From a gamma proteobacterium symbiont of Ctena orbiculata (GTDB lineage: Bacteria; Pseudomonadota; Gammaproteobacteria; Chromatiales; Chromatiaceae), in NCBI GenBank assembly GCA_003058495.1, contig QBVC01000016.1, forward strand, positions 1 through 64,000: a stretch of DNA of 64,000 bases, read 5' to 3'. Both the position numbers and the translations under genes were made by a program. This document shows, one piece after another, positions 19,087 through 27,254 of this stretch; the first letter of the stretch is position 1; the number at the start of each line of letters is the position of its first letter. The notes beneath the pieces were generated by a model, which searched no databases, was not told where the DNA came from, and worked only from the letters and a program-made list of their open reading frames with translations.

Positions 19087-20415
19087 ATGACCAAACCCGC
19101 AAACAGCGCCACAGACGGCTTCGTCGATTGGTTTCGGGATTCATCCCCCTATATCCATGCCCATCGGGGACGCACGTTCGTCATCTCCTTCGGCGGAGAG
19201 GCGGTGGAGGACCCGGGCTTTGCCAACCTGGTGCATGACATCGCCCTCCTGCACGGTCTCGGCATACGCCTGGTATTGGTCCACGGCGCCCGCCCGCAAA
19301 TCGAGGAGCGCCTCAAGGCCAGGGGGGTAAAGACAGCCTATATCGACGGCCTCCGCGTCACCGACGATGCCGCTTTGACCTGTGTAAAAGAGGCCGCCGG
19401 CTCGGTGCGGGTCGAGATAGAGGCCCTGCTGTCGATGGGATTGGCGAACTCCCCCATGGCGGGGGTGCGCATCCGTGCCGCCTCGGGCAACTTTGTCACC
19501 GCAAGGCCGATAGGGGTCAGAAACGGCCTCGACTTTTGTCATACCGGTGAGGTGCGGCGGGTGGACGCAGCGGGACTGGAGCAGCGTCTGGCCTCGGGCG
19601 CCATCGCCATCGTACCGCCACTGGGGTATTCGCCCACGGGAGAGGTTTTCAATCTCAGTGCCGCCGATGTCGCGGCCTCGGTTGCCGCCGCCCTGGGCGC
19701 CGAGAAGCTGATCTCGCTGGTGGAGGCCAAAGGGGTGACAGACTCCCGCAACAGGCTGATCACCAACATGGTACCGAAACAGGTTGACGAACTGCTTCAG
19801 CGGCGCAAGAAGCTGCCTCAGGACCTGCGGCAGCATCTCAAGGCCGCCGTTTTCGCCTGTCGCAGTGGCGTGAAAAGGATCCACATCATCGACCGCACGC
19901 AGGATGGGGCCCTGCTCAAGGAGCTGTTTACCCGGGACGGCATAGGCACCCTTATCACCGCGGAACCCTACGAAGAGACCCGCACCGCCCGCATCGACGA
20001 TGTGGGCGGCCTGCTCGAGCTGCTCGAACCCCTCGAGGAGACAGGGGTACTGGTACGTCGATCCCGCGAGGCATTGGAGACCGAGATCGGCGGCTTCACC
20101 CTGATGGAACGGGACGGCATGGTGATCGCCTGTGCCGCACTCTATCCCTACCCGAAGGAGTCGATGGCGGAACTGGCATGCGTCGTGGTCCACCCCGACT
20201 ACAGGGGCGGCAGCCGGGGCGACCAGCTGCTTGCCCATATGGAGACAGAGGCACGTCAGCAGGCCATCGAGCAGCTGTTCATATTGACCACCCAAACGGC
20301 TCACTGGTTTAGGGAGCGCGGCTTCCAGCAGGCAGAATTGAGGGATCTGCCGATGCGCAAGCGGCTGCTCTACAACTACCGCCGAAACGCCAAGGTCTTT
20401 ATAAAAAGGATCTGA
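19087..20415 (+). CDS. argA: N-acetylglutamate synthase (amino-acid N-acetyltransferase)
   Basis: A 442-residue protein in two parts: an N-terminal amino-acid-kinase-like domain (about 20-290, with GIRLVLVHGARPQIEERL and the ADVAASVAAALGAEKLI segment) and a C-terminal GNAT acetyltransferase (about 300-442, with ELACVVVHPDYRGGSRGDQLL). This is the classical ArgA form, which uses acetyl-CoA and glutamate and is normally inhibited by arginine. The ATG at 19087 gives the standard length; a TTG at 19060 would overlap argE. Cotranscribed with argE. Confidence 0.94.
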   Translation: MTKPANSATDGFVDWFRDSSPYIHAHRGRTFVISFGGEAVEDPGFANLVHDIALLHGLGIRLVLVHGARPQIEERLKARGVKTAYIDGLRVTDDAALTCVKEAAGSVRVEIEALLSMGLANSPMAGVRIRAASGNFVTARPIGVRNGLDFCHTGEVRRVDAAGLEQRLASGAIAIVPPLGYSPTGEVFNLSAADVAASVAAALGAEKLISLVEAKGVTDSRNRLITNMVPKQVDELLQRRKKLPQDLRQHLKAAVFACRSGVKRIHIIDRTQDGALLKELFTRDGIGTLITAEPYEETRTARIDDVGGLLELLEPLEETGVLVRRSREALETEIGGFTLMERDGMVIACAALYPYPKESMAELACVVVHPDYRGGSRGDQLLAHMETEARQQAIEQLFILTTQTAHWFRERGFQQAELRDLPMRKRLLYNYRRNAKVFIKRI

Positions 20416-20548
20416 TTCAACGATCCTGGCTGGCCTGTTTGCGCCGAAACCCGGGCCGGCCTATTTCCCCACTAAAACACTCTGTTATTCCCAAGGATCT
20501 GCTGCTATAAATTGATCCCATGATCCGAAAAACGACAAGGAGAAAACC

Positions 20549-20689
20549 ATGACAGAGGCAGCAGTGGACATCCAGCGCCTGTCGGGCTATGCCCTGATGT
20601 TGATGGGTTTCGTATTGCTGTTTATCAACCACATCAGTGTGGTTGCCGGTGATCCATGGCTCATCCCGGAGTTCCTGAAGCTGCAATAG
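20549..20689 (+). CDS. 46-residue single-span membrane protein
   Basis: A short gene: ATG at 20549 preceded by a strong AAGGAG 7 bases upstream, 46 codons and a TAG at 20687. The product has a polar N-terminus (TEAAVDIQRLSGYA), one hydrophobic span (LMLMGFVLLFINHISVVAG) and a short polar tail ending FLKLQ. The good ribosome-binding site and the hydrophobic segment support a real small membrane protein. An 8-bp hairpin follows its stop. No family was recognised. Confidence 0.55.
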   Translation: MTEAAVDIQRLSGYALMLMGFVLLFINHISVVAGDPWLIPEFLKLQ

Positions 20690-20697
20690 CGCACCGG

Positions 20698-20717
20698 CGA
20701 GCCATGGTTATGGCTCG
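20698..20717. terminator. Hairpin between convergent genes
   Basis: A perfect 8-bp stem CGAGCCAT/ATGGCTCG with a GGTT loop, exactly between the stop of the 46-residue gene and the stop of the leftward degenerate-GGDEF gene. No T-tract follows on either strand, so its role as a terminator is uncertain. Confidence 0.4.
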
Positions 20718-21911
20718 TCAGCCGACTTCCTGGGGATTGCCCGAACCACTGAGTGCGCCCGACCCGTCTTCGCACAGGACATAGCGGTCCTTGCCCTGAT
20801 CCTTAGCGGCATTCCGGCGGCTATCGACCAACTCCAGCATGGTGGCCAGTTCGTCGATATTATCGGCCGACCTTTCGCAAACCCCGATGCTTGCGGTCAC
20901 CGGGCGGCCATCCGGCAGGTTGCCGAGGCCTTCGCTGAGAATCCTTTGCACGATGATGCGCGCACCCTCGCAATCGGTGCCTGGCAGAATCAACAGGAAC
21001 ACCTTCTCCCCCCAGTGGACCAGCATGTCGTTGTGGCGCAGGTCATCGAAGAGTATCTCCGCTGCTTCCTGAACGACATGATCGTAGGTCCCATAGTCGA
21101 ACTCAGCGATGATCTCCTGCACATTATCGAGATCGACAAGCGCAACACTGAGATACTCGTTGTGCAGTTTTGCCTGTTGAAACGCCTTTGACAGACTCTG
21201 TACGCCCGACTTCCGAGTCTGCGCCCCGGTCACCGGATCGTGATCCACCCGGGTGATCATGGTGATCATATACTGCAGCTGTATTGTCGATGTGAACAAC
21301 ACGATGCCCAGAATGATGATCAGCAGCCACAGCGTCGGCAGCATCTCCAATGCGGGCAGCGTGGAGTAGTAGCCCCAGCTCGTCAGCGTCAACATCGCCA
21401 GCAGCAGAGCCATGGCAGAACATTCCAGGAGTGTCAGGGGAAACAGACCCAGGATGGCTACCGCGATGTAGGGGAGCAGGGTATAGAGCTGTACCGGCAG
21501 ACTATAAACGGCCTCGGGGGGTATCATGGCCAGATAGTGAGCCGATGCGAAAAAGGTCAGCGGGAGGTTGATCAACATGCCCGCCAGCAGCAGCAGGCTC
21601 GATTTAAGGGAGGTCTCTTTGGCCTGATAGCGCGCGAGATAGACAAAGTGCGCAGTGGAAAGCAGCCGGATGACGAGAATCGGCCAGAACAGCTCGAGCG
21701 GCAACAACCAATAGTCGATGACCAGCCAAAGCGGAACCAGCACGGCAAACAGAGAAGCAAGGAAGCGTATGCGCTCGAGCAGCAGTTCAGCGCGATGATC
21801 GCGCATGTATCCCGGATGCCCATCCGCGGCCAAGAGATCATCCAGCTCCTGCATCGAATAGACGTGGGAGTTTTTTCCTAGATGCTCAATATAAGACTTG
21901 AAAACCGGCAT
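20718..21911 (-). CDS. Membrane protein with degenerate GGDEF domain
   Basis: A 397-residue protein. A cytoplasmic start of about 45 residues precedes about six membrane spans (50-215), then a GGDEF-fold domain (about 228-385, beginning HDPVTGAQTRKSG). The active-site signature is GEKVF in place of GGDEF, which removes the metal and substrate residues. The inhibitory-site RxxD is kept as RHND five residues upstream. It is therefore more likely a c-di-GMP receptor or regulator than a synthase. The membrane part may be a sensor domain of MASE type, but I could not assign a family. Confidence 0.8.
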   Translation of the reverse strand: MPVFKSYIEHLGKNSHVYSMQELDDLLAADGHPGYMRDHRAELLLERIRFLASLFAVLVPLWLVIDYWLLPLELFWPILVIRLLSTAHFVYLARYQAKETSLKSSLLLLAGMLINLPLTFFASAHYLAMIPPEAVYSLPVQLYTLLPYIAVAILGLFPLTLLECSAMALLLAMLTLTSWGYYSTLPALEMLPTLWLLIIILGIVLFTSTIQLQYMITMITRVDHDPVTGAQTRKSGVQSLSKAFQQAKLHNEYLSVALVDLDNVQEIIAEFDYGTYDHVVQEAAEILFDDLRHNDMLVHWGEKVFLLILPGTDCEGARIIVQRILSEGLGNLPDGRPVTASIGVCERSADNIDELATMLELVDSRRNAAKDQGKDRYVLCEDGSGALSGSGNPQEVG

Positions 21912-22053
21912 TGTGTTGATCCATAGGGGTCTGAATAACCCCTATTTTGTTGTTGTGCAAATATCGACAGCCTGCTGTAACCGTAACAAAGGCCGCTGGT
22001 AAAAGCATATCAACTACGATGCCATAGGCAACAACCGGCCAAAAAAAATGACA

Positions 22054-22081
22054 GCAGATGCCTCAAAAATGAGGCATCTGC
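22054..22081 (-). terminator. Intrinsic terminator of the DUF5666 gene
   Basis: A perfect 11-bp stem GCAGATGCCTC/GAGGCATCTGC with a 6-nt loop. Read on the minus strand it follows the DUF5666 stop and is itself followed, five bases later, by eight T residues. A good factor-independent terminator. Confidence 0.75.
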
Positions 22082-22140
22082 CGCCAAGCTCTGGCAAAAC
22101 GTATTGATAGTAAAGTGATTTTGTGGGTTATTACCCCCTA

Positions 22141-23586
22141 TCAATCAACCTCTATCTCTTCGATGGAACCGTCCGCGTCACGATCCTTGACCTCGACCCT
22201 GTCGCCCACCCGGATTTCGCTGAAAAAGGTATCGGCATCCGTGTAGTCGTCATCCAGCTTGTACGACGTGCCCCCATGCACGGCGAACAGGGCACCAACC
22301 AGGGTGACCGAGACATGCTCGCTGAACGCCTCAATCGGGGCCTCGATTTTAGTCTCGGAGGATTCATCCTCGCGCTCCATGCTGAGAGCAATATATTGAT
22401 CTCCAGAGCGTCTGATCTCGACCTCGACAAAATCTCCATCCATCAGTTCGTCCAGCTTGAAGCTGCCATCGTCATCCCCGTCATAATCCGAACTATCCTC
22501 GAACAGAGTGGAGTTGTTTGTCACCAGGTCCAGGGTCTGGCTGTTGCCCAGATCCAGGGTAACCGTGCCGTTCTTCGCATCGCTGCTCTGGACTCGGCTG
22601 ACCCGCGCTTCGATCTCGATCTCGCTATCCTCCGCCTCAATCTTCTTCGCGATCAGGATATCGCCCTGCATATGGCCTTCGACTTCAACCTTCATTCCCG
22701 CGTCGAGATTCCCCTCAAGAGAAGCGGGTTCATAGCGGGTATCTGACGACAGCTCTAGCGAGACCCCTTCCACCGCATAATTTCCGTCACCGTCAGCGGT
22801 GAGTATTCCGTGTAGGGAGACATCACTGTCATCGTCATCGATCATATCGCTGTCTTCGCTCTCGATACGGATGACCTCGGGGGATCCCCCGCTGTTGACC
22901 AATTCGAGCTCGACAAACAACCCTGTCGGATCCGCAGGTATATCCAGCTCCGCACTGGCGCTGATCGGATAGGGTCCGGCAACGGCACCGTTTTGCAGTA
23001 GCAGCGCAATTTCACTGCCGTCATAGCTGGCAACCGTACCCTTTATTTCGTAATCGTCATGACTGTCGCTCTGCAGTTCAATCCGCGACGCCACGATCCG
23101 GTTTCCATCGAAGAAACCGCTGACCTCGATCTCCTGTCCCTCGACCAGTCCATCGAATGAAGCGCCATCGTCAAATCTGGTGCCATTCTCTTCAGCCAGT
23201 ACAGCCATATTCAGAATCGTAAAGCTCGCCGTGCCATCGCCCTTCACCAGGGAGCCGCTATCGATGGGGCCCTCCAGGTCATCATCATAGGTGATGCTGT
23301 CGGCAATGCCTGTGGTCCCATCCTGACTCACCGTTCCCTCGATCCGCACTTTCATGCCCACCGCCAGCACGGAGTCGTCGTAGCCCTGTTCATCATCCAC
23401 ATGGTACTGGGCATGGGAGGTATCGAACTTGGTGCCATTGACATAGACGCTGCCGAAGCCGTCTATCCTGCCGACGGTAGTGAAGTCACCGCTAGCGCTG
23501 CCGGCGTCGCCGCCACCACCGCCACAGGCACCGAGAAATCCAACCATAACGCCAGTCATGAGCAGTACTGTTTTCGCCTGATTCAT
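22141..23586 (-). CDS. DUF5666 repeat lipoprotein
   Basis: A 481-residue acidic lipoprotein: signal with lipobox (FLGAC, Cys21) then GGGGG. The body repeats a small beta-barrel module typical of DUF5666: 'GRIDGFGSVYVNGTKFDT', 'VGMKVRIEGTV', 'LVEGQEIEVSGFFDGN.IVASRIE', 'LDAGMKVEVEGHMQGDILIAKKIE' and 'IRVGDRVEVKD'. At least four modules can be counted. Function unknown; anchoring in the outer or inner membrane is expected. Very high Asp/Glu content suggests an extracytoplasmic, salt-tolerant protein. It is followed by a clear terminator. Confidence 0.85.
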   Translation of the reverse strand: MNQAKTVLLMTGVMVGFLGACGGGGGDAGSASGDFTTVGRIDGFGSVYVNGTKFDTSHAQYHVDDEQGYDDSVLAVGMKVRIEGTVSQDGTTGIADSITYDDDLEGPIDSGSLVKGDGTASFTILNMAVLAEENGTRFDDGASFDGLVEGQEIEVSGFFDGNRIVASRIELQSDSHDDYEIKGTVASYDGSEIALLLQNGAVAGPYPISASAELDIPADPTGLFVELELVNSGGSPEVIRIESEDSDMIDDDDSDVSLHGILTADGDGNYAVEGVSLELSSDTRYEPASLEGNLDAGMKVEVEGHMQGDILIAKKIEAEDSEIEIEARVSRVQSSDAKNGTVTLDLGNSQTLDLVTNNSTLFEDSSDYDGDDDGSFKLDELMDGDFVEVEIRRSGDQYIALSMEREDESSETKIEAPIEAFSEHVSVTLVGALFAVHGGTSYKLDDDYTDADTFFSEIRVGDRVEVKDRDADGSIEEIEVD

Positions 23587-23940
23587 TGTCGCAACCTCCG
23601 CTATTCAGATGCCAGTTCCTGGTCTCCGGATAGCCATCCAAGAGTGCCTTTAATATTGGGAAATTTTTCCCATTTACGAAGGAAGTATATGAGCAATCCC
23701 GAATTGGTCAAGAAGTTTTTTATTAATGCTTGCTTAAGGGGATAGCCGGATAAAGATCCATAACATAATGATTAATTGACTTTTTATTACATCCAAACAG
23801 ACTGTGCCCCCTTCTGTCCGAGCCCATGTCCAGACCGTTGGAAATGTGAGAGGAATCGCATTTAGCGGGAGTTCGCGCGGCCCTCAGGGTTGAATCCGAA
23901 CCACACTCAATAGTCCACCCGGATCGGCTATACTCAATCC
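23587..23940. other. Divergent intergenic region
   Basis: A 354-bp gap between the leftward DUF5666 gene and the rightward 135-residue gene. It contains AT-rich stretches around 23650-23790 that may hold the promoters. No gene, repeat or structured RNA was recognised. Confidence 0.4.
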
Positions 23941-24348
23941 ATGGAAACGCTGGACACCGGAAAGGTCACCCTCAGTATCGAAGAGGGTCACTATCTTCAC
24001 GCCGTCATCTATACCAATGGCGAACTGGTTGAAGATGACATCAAGCCTGTCACCGATTATCTGGACAGGTTCGCCGTGCCGCTTCCTGCGCTTATCGAGA
24101 GAAAAGGCCGCTACGCCATCGCGATCCCGGTGCAGATTGCCATGCTGCAGCAGACCAAAATGCGCTTGAAGGCCGTTGCCTTCATCGAACGTGACCACAA
24201 GGATGTCATCATGACGCGCATCGCCGCCAACACTTATTTCAAGGATATCGCAGTCAAATCCTTTTATGACAAGGACGAGGCGATCAGCTGGCTGTCGAAG
24301 CATTTCTACCAGACGCCGCTGATACCCGATGCGAAGCACAGCGCATAG
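23941..24348 (+). CDS. Hypothetical protein, STAS/SpoIIAA-like fold possible
   Basis: A 135-residue soluble protein without signal sequence. It alternates short beta strands and helices (GKVTLSIEEGHYLHAVI, ALIERKGRYAIAIP, LKAVAFIERDHKDVIMTRIAANTYF) and ends with DKDEAISWLSKHF. This layout resembles small SpoIIAA/STAS-like proteins that have an 'alter activity, check A-I-WL' C-terminal helix. The family call is tentative. It is convergent with the downstream Lrp gene. Confidence 0.6.
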   Translation: METLDTGKVTLSIEEGHYLHAVIYTNGELVEDDIKPVTDYLDRFAVPLPALIERKGRYAIAIPVQIAMLQQTKMRLKAVAFIERDHKDVIMTRIAANTYFKDIAVKSFYDKDEAISWLSKHFYQTPLIPDAKHSA

Positions 24349-24383
24349 ACGGCATGCGATTCTCCGTGTGATGACAGAGGCTG

Positions 24384-24845
24384 TCACACGGGCAGTGCGG
24401 ACTTCTCCACCACCTTGCGCATGACGAAGCTGGAATGAACGCCTGTGACCCCCTCGATACGGGTTATCTTGTTCAGTAGCAGGGCCTGGTAGGCCTCCAT
24501 GTCCCTCACCACCACCTTGACCTGATAGTCCGCGTCCTGGCCGGTAATCAGCAGGCATTCCATCACCTCCGGCAGACTCTTTATCTTGCGTTCGAAGTTT
24601 TCAAAGCGCTCCGGCGTATGGCGATCCATGGCGATATGAATCAAGGCGGTCATGTTGAGATCCAACTTGCCTGCATCCAGGTGGGCACGGTAACCGGTGA
24701 TGATGCCGGACTCCTCCAGCGCACGAACCCGGCGCAGACAGGGTGATGGTGAGAGCCCGATGCGCTCCGCCAGCTCCTGATTACTGATGCGTCCATCCCG
24801 TTGCAGTTGGTCCAATATGTGGCGATCAAATCGATCCAGTTTCAT
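24384..24845 (-). CDS. Lrp/AsnC-family transcriptional regulator
   Basis: A 153-residue regulator: N-terminal helix-turn-helix (about 1-55: DRHILDQLQRDGRISNQELA, LSPSPCLRRVRALE) and a C-terminal RAM/ligand domain (about 65-145: VMECLLITGQDADYQVKVVV). This is the standard Lrp-type layout that senses amino acids, often leucine. It is divergent from leuA across a 330-bp region whose Lrp-proximal half is very AT-rich, as Lrp sites usually are. Control of leuA and of itself is a fair inference. Confidence 0.93.
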   Translation of the reverse strand: MKLDRFDRHILDQLQRDGRISNQELAERIGLSPSPCLRRVRALEESGIITGYRAHLDAGKLDLNMTALIHIAMDRHTPERFENFERKIKSLPEVMECLLITGQDADYQVKVVVRDMEAYQALLLNKITRIEGVTGVHSSFVMRKVVEKSALPV

Positions 24846-25175
24846 TGCGTTGCCTGTATATCGATAATTTAGATATATTATTGCTCATTTTTATTATTTT
24901 TTGTAATTTATTACTTATTTCTTAGAAAACCAAGGCACATTTCGCAATCACCTGCCTGCCGATCTGCACTAGGATTTCACCATCGGCCACAAGCCGCGCA
25001 TCCGCCACCCGGAATCACGAGTTCCGGGTCGATGCAAACACCCCACAAGGGTATGCATATCGGAGCATTCGCCCCGCCCTAACCGTGCCGAAGGCAATAG
25101 TGATGGCGGAACAGGCCCGGCCGGCTACCGGGCGCGTCCGAGAGGATCAACCGACAAGGCAGCAGGAGGTTCACC
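24846..25175. promoter_or_regulatory. lrp-leuA divergent control region with two hairpins
   Basis: A 330-bp region. Bases 24855-24930 are strongly AT-rich, suitable for Lrp binding. Two stems lie on the leuA side: ACCCGGAA/TTCCGGGT at 25007-25029 (7-nt loop) and GCCCGG/CCGGGC at 25115-25133, the latter about 30 bases before the AGGAGG ribosome-binding site at 25164. They could form leader structures. No Leu-rich leader peptide was found, so classical attenuation is not supported. Confidence 0.45.
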
Positions 25176-26843
25176 GTGAAGCGCTTTGACCACCGCAAGT
25201 ATCACCCGATGCCGGTAGTGCCGATGCACGACCGCCATTGGCCAAACAACAGGATCACCAAGGCCCCCATCTGGGCCAGCGTCGACCTGCGCGACGGCAA
25301 TCAGGCGCTGCTGGAACCGATGAATGTGGAGCAGAAGCGTGAAATGTGGGCCCTGCTGGTGAAACTCGGGCTGAAGGAGATCGAGGTCGGTTTCCCCTCC
25401 GCCAGCCAACCCGACTATGACTTTGTGCGCTGGTTGATCGAGGAGGAGCAAATACCCCCGGATGTCACGATACAGGTCCTGGTTCAGGCCCGCGAAGCGC
25501 TGATTCGCAAGACATTCGAATCCCTGAAAGGCGTACACCGGGCGATCGTGCATGTCTACAACTCGACCTCCAGGGTACAGCGTGAACGGGTATTCAAGTC
25601 TGACCGTGAAGGGATAAAGTCGATCGCCGTCAAGGGCGCGCAGATGCTGCAGCGGGAGGCAGCCAACCACCCGCAAACAGAGTGGGTCTTTCAATACTCG
25701 CCGGAGAGTTTTTCCAACACCGAATGGGACTACGCGGTGGAGGTCTGCGAGGCGGTCATCGATGTCTGGCGGCCCACGCCGCAACAGCGCTGTATCATCA
25801 ACCTGCCTGCCACGGTGGAGAGCACCACCCCCAATCTGTTCGCGGACCAGATCGAGTATTTCTGCAGGCAGCTGCGACAGCGGGAGTCGGTGATCATCTC
25901 CGTCCACACCCATAACGATAGAGGTTGCGCGGTAGCCGCCGCGGAACTCGCCATTCTTGCCGGCGCCGACCGGGTCGAAGGCACGCTGCTGGGCAATGGC
26001 GAGCGAACCGGCAACATGGACCTGGTGACCCTGGCGATGAATCTCTACAGCCAGGGAGTCGACCCGGAAATCGATCTCTCCAGACCCGATGAGATCATCC
26101 AGGTCTACGGTCAGTGCACCGGCCTGCCGGTGCATCCCCGCCACCCCTGGGTGGGCGAGTTGGTCTATACCGCCTTTTCCGGCTCGCATCAGGATGCGAT
26201 TCGCAAATGCCTGCATCAGCAGCAGCCGGATCAACCCTGGCAGGTCGCCTACCTGCCGATAGATCCCAGGGACATTGGACGCGACTACCAGGCAGTGGTC
26301 CGGGTCAACAGCCAGTCGGGAAAGGGGGGCGTTGCCTATGTGCTGGAGCGCGACTACGGCCTGGTGCTGCCGCGCTGGATTCAGCAGGAGCTCGCTGCCA
26401 TGGTGCAGCAAGCCAGCGAGACCCATCAGGGAGAGATCGACAGCGCCACCATCCATGCCATGTTTCGGCAGCAGTTTGTAGCCGATACCACACCGGTAAG
26501 ACTCGACGGCTACCGGCTCGACCGGCAGAACGAGGTGGATATCATCGAAGCGGAGATCAGCGACAACAAGCGGCCGATGACTATCCGCGGCATGGGTGAA
26601 GGGGCGATCTCCGCGTTTATTGATGCCTGGACTCAGGCCTATGGCATGAGCGCAAAGGTCATCGACTACAGTGAACACGCCATCGGCGAGGGTACGGATG
26701 CGGAGGCGGTGGCCTATGTGCAGCTTGAGGTGGATGGCCGACGCATCAGCGGTGCCGCCTTCGACCACGACAGCCTGAGCGCCTCGCTGAAATCGCTCAT
26801 CTCCGCCCTCAACCTGGCGCAGAACACACGGCGTGCCGCGTGA
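25176..26843 (+). CDS. leuA: 2-isopropylmalate synthase (yeast/actinobacterial type)
   Basis: A 555-residue enzyme that condenses acetyl-CoA with 2-ketoisovalerate, the first committed step to leucine. The DRE-TIM catalytic domain has the metal Asp40 in DLRDGNQALLEPM and the HTH motif at 244-246 (SVHTHNDRGCA). The C-terminal ~130 residues form the leucine-sensing regulatory domain. Sequence features (KYHPMPVV start, NSTSRVQRERVF) match the LeuA2/yeast-type lineage rather than the short E. coli form. GTG start after a perfect AGGAGG. Probably controlled by the divergent Lrp-family gene. Confidence 0.94.
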   Translation: MKRFDHRKYHPMPVVPMHDRHWPNNRITKAPIWASVDLRDGNQALLEPMNVEQKREMWALLVKLGLKEIEVGFPSASQPDYDFVRWLIEEEQIPPDVTIQVLVQAREALIRKTFESLKGVHRAIVHVYNSTSRVQRERVFKSDREGIKSIAVKGAQMLQREAANHPQTEWVFQYSPESFSNTEWDYAVEVCEAVIDVWRPTPQQRCIINLPATVESTTPNLFADQIEYFCRQLRQRESVIISVHTHNDRGCAVAAAELAILAGADRVEGTLLGNGERTGNMDLVTLAMNLYSQGVDPEIDLSRPDEIIQVYGQCTGLPVHPRHPWVGELVYTAFSGSHQDAIRKCLHQQQPDQPWQVAYLPIDPRDIGRDYQAVVRVNSQSGKGGVAYVLERDYGLVLPRWIQQELAAMVQQASETHQGEIDSATIHAMFRQQFVADTTPVRLDGYRLDRQNEVDIIEAEISDNKRPMTIRGMGEGAISAFIDAWTQAYGMSAKVIDYSEHAIGEGTDAEAVAYVQLEVDGRRISGAAFDHDSLSASLKSLISALNLAQNTRRAA

Positions 26844-26851
26844 GAGTGAGA

Positions 26852-27245
26852 GTCCGCAAATGAGCGCGAATAAACGCAAATGTATTGTTGGATGAAGCTT
26901 GTCGCATTGTTAAACAGTTACGGCGGCTGGTGCGCCTCTTTCTCCGCCGCCCCAACAGCACGTCCATGTGCTGACGGGGCTTTCGCGGCATCCCTGCCGC
27001 TGCTGCGAAAGAGGCACACCAGCCACCTCCGCTCTGCAAGTTAGTTTTATTGGGCGAGGTTTACCCTACCGATAGGTAGCGCATCAGATCGCAGGGTGTG
27101 GGACCCTGCCCCACCAACAACCGGAAGTTATCTGTAAATCATGGTGGGGCGAATGTCGGGTGCGGCTTGCCGCACCCTATGCGATAGAGGTACCGGGCAG
27201 AATCAACAAAATACCATTTGCATTTATTCGCGCTCATTCGCGCAC
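26852..27245. repeat. Inverted-repeat-bounded element 1 (394 bp)
   Basis: A 31-bp terminal inverted repeat (26852-26882 and 27215-27245; 28 of 31 bases match) encloses a non-coding interior. The core of the repeat reads GCGAATAAACGCAAAT. The interior is highly folded: an 18-bp arm pair at 26925-26942 and 27007-27024 (17 of 18 match) encloses an inner stem (26947-26959 with 26968-26980), and another palindrome GGGTGCGGC/GCCGCACCC lies at 27158-27177. The element sits between the convergent leuA and argG genes. It shares its termini with the element at 60967-61200. No transposase is encoded; it may be a MITE-like element or a repeat family acting in termination. Confidence 0.75.
27158..27177. 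terminator. GC-rich palindrome inside element 1
   Basis: GGGTGCGGC-TT-GCCGCACCC, a 9-bp perfect stem inside the repeat element, 78 bases past the argG stop. A closely similar stem occurs at 34784-34806. No T-tract. It may help end transcription from either side or be a repeat of its own. Confidence 0.4.
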
Positions 27246-27254
27246 TGAATTCAG

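Noticed and set aside
19141-20304. 387-codon frame opposite argA
   Set aside because: Antisense shadow of a well-identified gene.
25102-25188. 28-codon frame before leuA as a possible leader peptide
   Set aside because: It has no Leu codon run and overlaps the leuA start and ribosome-binding site.
25125-26879. 584-codon frame on the minus strand opposite leuA
   Set aside because: Shadow frame; no family likeness, and leuA is certain.
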